The notes under the pieces were generated by a model that had not been told where the DNA came from, did no database searches, and saw only the letters and a program-made list of their open reading frames with translations. DNA of 64,000 bases from Anaerocolumna sp. (GTDB taxonomy: Bacteria > Bacillota > Clostridia > Lachnospirales > Lachnospiraceae), in the NCBI GenBank assembly GCA_029256725.1, contig JAQSXJ010000010.1:1-64000 (forward strand), in the 5' to 3' direction. Below are positions 17,811-24,628 of the stretch, piece after piece. The position numbers were made by a program, and so were the translations under genes. Position 1 is the stretch's first letter. Each line of letters starts with the position of its first letter.

Positions 17811-17869
17811 ACTTCACCAGGTAGCTGTATACAAGTCTGACATGACGGTGTTTAAGTGCCTGGTGAAGT
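17811..17869 (+). terminator. Long hairpin downstream of fhs
   Basis: ACTTCACCAGG pairs with CCTGGTGAAGT around a 37-nt loop. The following ATTAAGATTTTATA is only weakly T-rich, so terminator function is plausible but not certain. The rest of 17719-18059 shows nothing else of note. Confidence 0.45.
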
Positions 17870-18059
17870 ATTAAGATTTTATATAGTTTCATTCAATAAG
17901 ATTTGATTTAGACCATTTCTAGGATTAATAGAATGTGTGCAATTTTATACAGATGTTAAGCGATATTTACGTAAGACAGAATTAGTAAGCAATAATTTGG
18001 GAAAAACACTACATGCCCATCAATTTCTTCTTAATAGTAATTTAAGCTTTATATTAAGT

Positions 18060-18725
18060 TTATGCATATTTTTTCGCAGCATTATAGGATATAATAATAC
18101 TCATAATCAGATCGATACCTATTAAGATCATTGAAAAAATGAAACTTGAAAAGTTCGTAAAAAAAAGTAGATTTCCAACAGTCATAATAATACCCGTAAT
18201 AATAAATGAAATACCCCCAAGTCTCTGAGATTCTTTCCAGGTCTTCTCGTTCTTCATACTCCAAACGGTTCTTAATCCCACCACACTGTTCATTTTGCAT
18301 TTTGGCATATAATTACCAATTACAACAAAGATTAAGCCGAAAGCTGCAAACAATAGTTTAAAAAGATCAATAGACAGTTCATTTAAATTCTCAACTGAGT
18401 GGAATGCACTAAAAAGCATGTAAATATTTATGATATGAAAGATTACAAGTGAACATATTCCTGTAATTACAGTAACTCTTTCGTTGTTGTTATTATCTTT
18501 TTCCTCTTTTTTGCTGGAAGACTTTCCAAGTATCAGCATAAAGTAACCAAAAGGTATAATAGTTAATGGAATTATGAGAATTTCAAATTTACTGCCCATA
18601 CGGTCGACTTCATTGGCACCGTTATAATGTACGGGTATGATATCAGGTAGAAAGAATAGGCAAATTATTGTATAGACAAGGGGTAGAAACATTAATAGAT
18701 AATATAGTTTTCTCAGTTTATTCAT
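18060..18725 (-). CDS. sdpI: SdpI-family membrane protein (DUF1648 plus SdpI domain)
   Basis: This 221-residue protein has about six transmembrane helices. The N-terminal DUF1648 signature is present (DIIPVHYNGANEVDRMGSK), and the C-terminal SdpI domain carries the hallmark VGLRTVWSMKNEKTWKESQRLGG. In Bacillus SdpI gives immunity to the SdpC cannibalism toxin and senses it to sequester the repressor SdpR. The repressor gene lies 1 bp upstream in the same operon, but no sdpC-like toxin gene is present. This may be an orphan immunity/signalling pair that answers toxins of neighbours, or a generic envelope-stress module. Confidence 0.85.
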   Translation of the reverse strand: MNKLRKLYYLLMFLPLVYTIICLFFLPDIIPVHYNGANEVDRMGSKFEILIIPLTIIPFGYFMLILGKSSSKKEEKDNNNNERVTVITGICSLVIFHIINIYMLFSAFHSVENLNELSIDLFKLLFAAFGLIFVVIGNYMPKCKMNSVVGLRTVWSMKNEKTWKESQRLGGISFIITGIIMTVGNLLFFTNFSSFIFSMILIGIDLIMSIIISYNAAKKYA

Positions 18726-18726
18726 A

Positions 18727-18990
18727 TCATTCCTCCTTTAAGTCAGTAAACCACATAATGATCTCATCTAATATGGTGGCATCCAGTTCATAGTAAATAA
18801 AATTCTTGTATTTTGTCTCATAGATTAAGCCGGCTTCCTTCAATTTTTTCAAATGGTAGGAGAGTGCAGCAGGTGTCATGTTCAAATTCTCAGCAATCTC
18901 ACCGGCCGATAATTTTTCTTTCTTAAGCAGCTTTAAGATATCTCTTCTGAAAGGTTCTGACAGAGCGCTGAAAATATCATGTAGACCCAA
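18727..18990 (-). CDS. sdpR: SdpR-like ArsR-family repressor
   Basis: This 87-residue winged-helix protein has the recognition region LSAGEIAENLNMTPAALSYHLKKLKEAGLIY. It has no cysteines, so it is unlikely to sense metals; this is the SdpR type, controlled by capture at the membrane by SdpI. It is cotranscribed with sdpI, most likely autorepressed. Confidence 0.85.
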   Translation of the reverse strand: MGLHDIFSALSEPFRRDILKLLKKEKLSAGEIAENLNMTPAALSYHLKKLKEAGLIYETKYKNFIYYELDATILDEIIMWFTDLKEE

Positions 18991-19288
18991 TAAATCACCT
19001 CATTCTTTGCTTTGAAACAATTCAAGCTATTTAAAAATTATTTTAATTAGATTATATTCCTTTTTCTTTTTTTTGTCACTTACTTTATTGATAATTTATT
19101 AACGTATAAATTTTTATTTGATTTTTATCCTCGGGTAAAGGATTAAGTATAATTATTTATTCAAGGATAGAAGCAAAAACTTAATGAATCATAAAAGAGT
19201 CATTGATTTTTATACTATTTATATAATCTCAGCGTATATTTAATAATAAAGCGATTATTGAGTTTATTTATGAGGCAGGAGGTTCAAA
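18991..19288. other. Divergent promoter region sdpR / SOD gene
   Basis: Very AT-rich DNA between divergent genes. Promoters for both directions must lie here, but no single TTGACA/TATAAT pair stands out. The only clear element is GAGGCAGGAGG just before the SOD start. Confidence 0.35.
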
Positions 19289-19876
19289 ATGGAAATTGAA
19301 AAAGTGAATTTTGAGTATTCCGATGATGTAACTGTGATAAACAGGGAACAGTTTGACGTACATATGAGACTTTATGAAGGTTATATCAAAAAAATTAATG
19401 AGATAGACGCACTATTGCAGGCGGATACCGGCATTGATGAAGCGAATTCTACTTACAGCGAATTCAGAGGTATAAAGAGAGGGGAAGTATTTGCATTAAA
19501 TGGTGTAATTCTTCATGAACTTTATTTTGAAAATATCGGTTCTTTTAATAATACACCCAGTGAGCAGGTAAGACGTATACTATCCAGAGATTATGGTAGC
19601 TTTGATAACTGGATGGCACAATTTGTAGCTACAGCGAAATCAAGCAGAGGCTGGGTTATCCTGTGCTATGACCCTAGGTCAGATTCCTTTCGAAATGACA
19701 GCCTGGATGCACATGATTACGGCAATATGTCAATGTCCATTCCTTTACTGGTATTAGATATGTACGAACATGCTTATTTTCTTCAGTATGCAGACAATAA
19801 GGTTGAATATATCAACCGATTTATGGAGAATATCGACTGGCAGGTAGTAGGTGAGAGAATGGACTTACTGCAATAG
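19289..19876 (+). CDS. Iron/manganese superoxide dismutase family protein
   Basis: This 195-residue protein has the four metal ligands of Fe/Mn-SOD in order: His25 (VHMRLYE), His76 (GVILHELYFENIG), Asp157 and His161 (VLDMYEHAYFLQY). It also has the SRGWVILCYD segment that precedes the second-sphere region. The usual DVWEHAYY is DMYEHAYF, and the second-sphere His of the classical enzyme is not obvious after His25. The family is clear, but true dismutase activity is only likely. It is a single gene. Confidence 0.8.
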   Translation: MEIEKVNFEYSDDVTVINREQFDVHMRLYEGYIKKINEIDALLQADTGIDEANSTYSEFRGIKRGEVFALNGVILHELYFENIGSFNNTPSEQVRRILSRDYGSFDNWMAQFVATAKSSRGWVILCYDPRSDSFRNDSLDAHDYGNMSMSIPLLVLDMYEHAYFLQYADNKVEYINRFMENIDWQVVGERMDLLQ

Positions 19877-19957
19877 ATGGTAGAAATGATGTGAAAATAA
19901 TGATATACTATAAATAAATAGTTGTATAAAAAACGAAAAGAGAAGGTAGAGGAGAAA

Positions 19958-20572
19958 ATGGGTTTTGGAAGAGAAATTTTCGGACCGGGCAGAAAGGAAG
20001 TCTGGAGTGAGTTAAGCCGTTTGATCGGTGCGGATTATATAGATGAAGGTTTTTTTGGGAAGAACAAAGTGATGGCTCGTGTTAAGGAATGGACCATCAC
20101 TTTGGATACCTACACTGTTTCCACCGGAAAAGCCACAGTTACATATACACGTATGAGAGCACCCTATGTGAACAAAGACGGTATATGGTTTAAGATTTAT
20201 AAATCAGGTTTCTTCAGTGAATTGGGTAAACGGTTGGGCATGCAGGATATAGAAACCGGATTTCCTGAATTTGATACAGAATATATTATCAAAGGGAACC
20301 ATGAAGATAAAGTAAGAGAGCTTTTTTCTAAGACCAGTATACAAAAGCTCATTGAATTACAGCCAAGATTCTGCCTGGAAGTAAAGGATGATGAAGGCTG
20401 GTTTGGTGAAGAGTTTCCGGAGGGGGTTGATGAGTTATATTTCAGTGTAGCTGGAGAAATTAAGAAAATTGAACTTTTGAAAGCATTATTCGAGCTGTTT
20501 GCTGATGTCCTGGAGTATATGTGTGAGATTGGTTCGGCATATGAAAGCAATCCTAATTTGGAACTTGAATGA
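19958..20572 (+). CDS. Conserved hypothetical protein, about 204 aa
   Basis: Starts at ATG 19958 behind GAGGAG; the frame extends to 19922 without a ribosome binding site. It opens GREIFGPGRKEVWSELSRLIGADYIDEGFFGKNKV and is a soluble alpha/beta protein with no signal peptide, membrane segment or cysteine motif. I do not recognise a functional family. It has a weak flavour of immunity or DUF3137-like proteins, which I would not rely on. It is convergent with the GMC oxidoreductase gene, 14 bp apart. Confidence 0.7.
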   Translation: MGFGREIFGPGRKEVWSELSRLIGADYIDEGFFGKNKVMARVKEWTITLDTYTVSTGKATVTYTRMRAPYVNKDGIWFKIYKSGFFSELGKRLGMQDIETGFPEFDTEYIIKGNHEDKVRELFSKTSIQKLIELQPRFCLEVKDDEGWFGEEFPEGVDELYFSVAGEIKKIELLKALFELFADVLEYMCEIGSAYESNPNLELE

Positions 20573-20586
20573 GATAGATTAACCAT

Positions 20587-22299
20587 TTATTCCAGTTCAA
20601 ATTCATCATCTGAAAATACATAAGTTGATTCCGATTGAAGAAAGCGTGCTGCATTTAAAGCAATCATCTGTGAAGGCACTGCGGTATTCCCATCCGGCAG
20701 TATAGGTGAAACCGAAAGGTCAGCTACCTTTAAATTAGCAGTCCCAAATACATTAAGGTATCCGTCGGTTACACCTTCCGTGCTGTCACCTGCCATTTTG
20801 CACTGTCCGCCGTAATGATAGGCAGCAGAATAACTGGCTAATACATAGGAAGACAGAATCCGGCGCTTCTCTTCCAAATCGGCTATGGAGAAAATATTTT
20901 CTGGGGGATAGACAATACGATAAACGCCTTCCGGATCTATTTCTTTGGCAATATCAAATATTTTACTTACCTTTATATACTGATCCACCATGAATTCCAG
21001 ATCTTCTGAAGCTGTTAATGGATTCAGGCTTACAGTGGGATAAGCTGTGGGATCACTGGTATTAATAGTCATAAACCCTCTGCTTAAAGCATTTAAGTCT
21101 ATTAATAGCAGACTCATAATATTCGACGATTTTTCACTGTCAAACTGCCAGTGATTTGTCAGAACCTCTTGTATTGGCAAAAAGGTGGAGGTCGCAACGC
21201 CGATAAGCTGTAAGCGGCGTGATCCCTCTATATCTTCTGCAAATGCACCTAATGATATCGGCATATCTGGATCTGCGTCCATAATGGATAAAAGTCGAGC
21301 TGTCTCAATTTCAATTCCCATACTCGCGTCAAAGTGTGACATAAAGTTATGCCCTACGTTAGGGTTATCAACAATGACTGTAACACCTGCAGCTTCCAAT
21401 TCTTCTCTGGCTCCGATACCGGAACGCTGTAGTATAACAGAAGAGAAGATACCAGCACTTAGTATAACACCCTTTCTTGCATAAGCTCTCTGGGTTATCC
21501 CATTTCTTATAAATTCCACACCACAAGCAGTTGGTTTCTTAAACTTATTCTGAAACAGTATCCGATTGACTGTAGTTCTGGTGAATATGACAAGCCGTCT
21601 GGAATACATTCCATATTCATCCGGCAATACAAGGTCTCCCTGAGTTACAACTGTATCATTTAAATACCCAGTAGCTGTAGAAGAACGATGATATTCATGG
21701 CTTGTCACGCTTTGTGTAAATTGTGTTTTGTAAAAGGCGCAGCCCCCAATTCCGGTATTGTAATCTTCAACAACCGGCACTTCGAAGACGGTTGAGACTG
21801 CTTGTGCCAATATCTGATTTATACCTTCTTCAGGTATATTCTGCTGTCTGATTTGTATAGGTCCGTCATAACCTCTTAGTTCAGGTGTCTGGCTTAATCC
21901 GATATAGGTTTCGTTCTCCATAAAAAGCTGATATACATCCTTGTAACCCCAAGGAGCACCTGTTAATGCCGCCCATCTGTTATAAAGACCCTGGCTGCCG
22001 CGAACTGCAAACATGGAGTTGGTTTCAGAACTACCGCCTATAACCCTGCCTCCGGAAATAAACAGAGAACGGTTTAATTCCTCTTCTGAACTGGTTAGCA
22101 TTTGAAAGGAAAACCTGTTATTAGATGAATTAAGGGATGCATCGGCGATGGAAGCACTGCTTAACTCATCGCTGCGATTCTGCCCGGCTTCTAGAACTAA
22201 TACCGAATCAGTATAACTATCTGTTAATTTCTTTGCAAGGACACCTCCGGCTGTTCCGCCACCAATAATTATATAATCAAAAATCAGCTTTTCTGCCAT
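20587..22299 (-). CDS. GMC-family FAD-dependent oxidoreductase
   Basis: This 570-residue protein has the N-terminal FAD-binding motif DYIIIGGGTAGGVLAKKL, the GMC signature 1 region (SGGRVIGGSSETNSMFAVRG), signature 2 (GVILSAGIFSSVILQRSGIG), and a C-terminal active-site region YHYGGQCKMAG...VADLSVSPILPDGNTAVPSQMIALNAARFL. Family members oxidise alcohols or sugars and pass electrons to O2 or an acceptor. The start is ATG 22299 behind GGAGGAGG; the frame to 22344 lacks a ribosome binding site. No signal peptide is present. GMC enzymes are uncommon in strict anaerobes, so the acceptor is an open question. It stands alone. Confidence 0.85.
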   Translation of the reverse strand: MAEKLIFDYIIIGGGTAGGVLAKKLTDSYTDSVLVLEAGQNRSDELSSASIADASLNSSNNRFSFQMLTSSEEELNRSLFISGGRVIGGSSETNSMFAVRGSQGLYNRWAALTGAPWGYKDVYQLFMENETYIGLSQTPELRGYDGPIQIRQQNIPEEGINQILAQAVSTVFEVPVVEDYNTGIGGCAFYKTQFTQSVTSHEYHRSSTATGYLNDTVVTQGDLVLPDEYGMYSRRLVIFTRTTVNRILFQNKFKKPTACGVEFIRNGITQRAYARKGVILSAGIFSSVILQRSGIGAREELEAAGVTVIVDNPNVGHNFMSHFDASMGIEIETARLLSIMDADPDMPISLGAFAEDIEGSRRLQLIGVATSTFLPIQEVLTNHWQFDSEKSSNIMSLLLIDLNALSRGFMTINTSDPTAYPTVSLNPLTASEDLEFMVDQYIKVSKIFDIAKEIDPEGVYRIVYPPENIFSIADLEEKRRILSSYVLASYSAAYHYGGQCKMAGDSTEGVTDGYLNVFGTANLKVADLSVSPILPDGNTAVPSQMIALNAARFLQSESTYVFSDDEFELE

Positions 22300-22490
22300 A
22301 CTGTTCCTCCTCCGAAAACTGCAGGCTATTATATATAATAGCAAAAGATATATATAATAGGTCTAGGTTACCGGATTATAATAATTATTAGTTATTTTAT
22401 GCTCTTATCAGACTTTGGTTATAGGAGATGGAGCGGTATTGAAAGCTTTACAAATAAATTATTAAAATAACTGAAATAACTCAGAAATTA

Positions 22491-22519
22491 TTGACAAAGC
22501 AAAAATATTACAGCATAAT
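22491..22519 (+). promoter_or_regulatory. Sigma-A promoter of nrtR-pncA
   Basis: TTGACA at 22491-22496, a 17-bp spacer and CATAAT at 22514-22519. The 14-bp repeat array starts immediately downstream and would form most of the 5' untranslated region. Confidence 0.65.
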
Positions 22520-22647
22520 GATAATATCAAAAAGATAATAACAAAAAGATAATAGTAAAAAGATAATATCAAAAAGATAATAACAAAAAGATAATAGTAA
22601 AAAGATAATATCAAAAAGATAATAGTAAAAAGATAATAATAAAAACA
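22520..22647 (+). repeat. Nine-unit 14-bp tandem repeat in the nrtR leader
   Basis: The unit is NNAAAAAGATAATA. The two variable bases run TC, AC, GT, TC, AC, GT, TC, GT, AT, so a 42-bp super-repeat is also visible. The array lies between the promoter and the start codon and contains no G other than in GATAATA and GT. Confidence 0.85.
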
Positions 22648-22736
22648 CTAATAAAATAAGACTTCAAAAATGAAAGAAAGCTTTCTGTGCAGTGAAATAC
22701 TTCGATTCAGAAGAAAATACAAGGATGGTAATAGTC

Positions 22737-23645
22737 ATGAAAAATCAAAGTTTAAACCCTGAATTGCCCAGAGATAAAAGCGGATTAACGGAAGAAGAAT
22801 TTCTGGCAGGATATAACCCGGCAAAATATGAAAGACCTTCTGTTACAGTCGATATGCTTATTTTTACCGTGAGGGAGCAGGAAGAGAACAATTACAGGAA
22901 ACTTCCGGAGAAGACCCTAAGTCTGTTACTGATTCAACGGGGCGAGCATCCTCATCTTGGTAAATGGGCATTACCAGGAGGTTTTGTAGGTATGGAGGAG
23001 AACCTTGAAGATGCTGCCTTGCGAGAGCTGGAGGAAGAGACTGGCTTAAAAGATATTTACCTCGAACAGCTCTATACCTGGGGAGATGTAGGCAGAGATG
23101 CAAGAACCAGAGTAATCAGCACTTCTTATATGGCTTTAACAGACAGTAAATCCCTGGCACCTAAGGCCTCGGATGACGCTGTAAAAGCAGCTTGGTTTAG
23201 TGTAGAGCTTAAGCTTATGGAAGAAAAGAAAGAGAAACATGAAAACGGATATATTCTAAAGCAAACCTATAAACTTATTCTTACAGGTGAGCAGGTAGTC
23301 CTGTCTGCCGGTTATGAGATTACGAAAACTGTTGGTAAAGGTACCATCCGTACAGAAAGAAGATTGACGGATTCCGAAGGTGTGGCATTTGACCATGGTA
23401 AGATAATTGCTTATGCTATTGAAAGGCTGCGCAGTAAGGTTACATATACAGACATCGCTTTTCATTTAATGCCGGATTATTTTACACTGACGGAGCTGCA
23501 GCAGGTTTATGAAATATTATTGGATAAAGAATTATTAAAAGCTAATTTTCGAAGAAAGATAGCAGATCTGGTACTGGAAACAGAAGAATACCGGACAGAT
23601 GCAGGCCATAGACCCTCAAAACTTTATCAGTTTAACAGGTATTAA
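22737..23645 (+). CDS. nrtR: NrtR-type NUDIX transcriptional regulator of NAD metabolism
   Basis: This 302-residue protein has an N-terminal NUDIX domain with an intact Nudix box (GGFVGMEENLEDAALRELEEETGL pattern, about residues 78-101). A C-terminal winged-helix region follows (DIAFHLMPDYFTLTELQQVYEILLDKEL, about 235-265), ending in FRRKIADLVLETEE and the RPSKLYQFN tail typical of NrtR. NrtR represses NAD-salvage genes and is released by ADP-ribose. The next gene is a nicotinamidase, which supports the assignment. The start ATG 22737 follows AAGG; upstream in-frame ATG 22725 and GTG 22692 are alternatives. Because the Nudix box is intact, ADP-ribose hydrolysis is also possible. Confidence 0.85.
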   Translation: MKNQSLNPELPRDKSGLTEEEFLAGYNPAKYERPSVTVDMLIFTVREQEENNYRKLPEKTLSLLLIQRGEHPHLGKWALPGGFVGMEENLEDAALRELEEETGLKDIYLEQLYTWGDVGRDARTRVISTSYMALTDSKSLAPKASDDAVKAAWFSVELKLMEEKKEKHENGYILKQTYKLILTGEQVVLSAGYEITKTVGKGTIRTERRLTDSEGVAFDHGKIIAYAIERLRSKVTYTDIAFHLMPDYFTLTELQQVYEILLDKELLKANFRRKIADLVLETEEYRTDAGHRPSKLYQFNRY

Positions 23646-23688
23646 TTGATTCACAAGCGCAGACCACAGCGCAGAAAGGCAGGAAATT

Positions 23689-24366
23689 ATGAAACGGGTA
23701 GCAAAGGAAAAATTTCTGACAGACAGTCAAAAGGCTTTAAATGAAATCTATGATATGCTGCATTCTGTTAAAAGCATATCATTGCAGGAATTACCAGCGG
23801 AAAAGACAGCACTGATAATGGTTGATCTTATTAATGGTTTTACACGAGAAGGTGCCCTGCAAAGTGCCAAAGTAGAAGGGATTTTGAATGAGGTGGTGAA
23901 ACTTCAGCAGGCAAGCATAGATAAGGGGATTGAAATTTTGGCATTTGCCGATAGTCATAATGAGGCTTCGCCGGAATTTGAATCCTATCCACCCCATTGT
24001 TTAATAGGAACCAGTGAAGAGGAAATCGTAAGTGAATTACAACAGGTAGGCGGATATCAATTGATCCGTAAGAACTCTACCAATGGTTTTTTGGAAGAGG
24101 AATTTCAAAAATGGTTATCTGAAAAGCAAGATATTGATTCTTTTATTATAGTCGGAGATTGTACAGATATCTGCATTCAGCAATTTGCCGTAACCTTAAA
24201 GTGCTGGTTTAACAAAGAGAATAAAAAAGCAAGAGTGATAGTTCCCATAGATCTTGTAGAAACCTATGATCTTGGAAGTCATAATGGAGATCTGGTTCAA
24301 TTGATGGCATTATACAACATGACGATAAATGGAGTAGAAGTAGTCCAGACAATAGAATTAACATAA
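23689..24366 (+). CDS. pncA: Nicotinamidase (isochorismatase-fold hydrolase)
   Basis: This 225-residue cysteine hydrolase has all catalytic and metal residues in place: Asp in MVDLINGFTREGAL, the metal-binding DSHNEASPEFESYPPHC, Lys in LIRKNSTNGF, and Cys in VGDCTDICIQQFA. It converts nicotinamide to nicotinic acid for NAD salvage. It lies 43 bp after nrtR and is likely cotranscribed and controlled by it. AGGCAGGAAATT precedes the ATG. Confidence 0.9.
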   Translation: MKRVAKEKFLTDSQKALNEIYDMLHSVKSISLQELPAEKTALIMVDLINGFTREGALQSAKVEGILNEVVKLQQASIDKGIEILAFADSHNEASPEFESYPPHCLIGTSEEEIVSELQQVGGYQLIRKNSTNGFLEEEFQKWLSEKQDIDSFIIVGDCTDICIQQFAVTLKCWFNKENKKARVIVPIDLVETYDLGSHNGDLVQLMALYNMTINGVEVVQTIELT

Positions 24367-24429
24367 AAACTGAATACAACGATAGCTTGGATATTGAGGA
24401 AAAGGTTTGTATGAATTAAAGGACGTTTC

Positions 24430-24560
24430 ATACTTCTTATTTGGGCGGCACAATAAGCAAGCTTGCGGTATGCATGGGGTGAACTGTTGAAAAGTTCAAA
24501 TTATACCCTGATTTATAGCAGCGCCACATCTGAAAGCAGATGAGGCAATGCCATGGGAAG
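24430..24560 (+). promoter_or_regulatory. Structured leader related to the tandem RNA modules at 41.5 kb
   Basis: Two hairpin-plus-tail segments are seen. The first is GGCGGCACAATAAGCAAGCTTGCGGTATGCATGGGGTGAAC. The second is GCGCCA, then the stem CATCTG/CAGATG, then GGCAATGCCATGGG. Both follow the pattern GGCA/GCCA, hairpin, GCAATG-like, GGGG seen at 41609-41651 and 41715-41757. A third stem (TATGAA/TTCATA) is just upstream at about 24410-24432. No gene fits in 24367-24628. Confidence 0.4.
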
Positions 24561-24570
24561 ACGGTTATCG

Positions 24571-24628
24571 TCAACTACAGATTCAGGAGTGTCAAATTGA
24601 AGATTTGATATTTACGAAAGGGGTTATT
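24571..24628 (+). repeat. Leader repeat, copy 2 (upstream of methyltransferase gene)
   Basis: TCAACTACAGATTCAGGAG...GAAGATTTGATATTTACGAAAGGGGTTATT ends at the ATG. It is nearly collinear with 46450-46507 over 58 nt, including the AAAGGGG ribosome binding site, although the downstream genes are unrelated. Confidence 0.65.

Noticed and set aside
17937-18125. Small frame between fhs and sdpI
   Set aside because: No ribosome binding site, AT-rich random-looking product, and it runs into sdpI on the other strand.
18060-18990. Complete SdpC toxin system
   Set aside because: Only the repressor and immunity genes are present; no small exported toxin gene lies within several kb on either side.
22520-22647. 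CRISPR array
   Set aside because: Units are 14 bp directly tandem with no spacers and no cas genes nearby.
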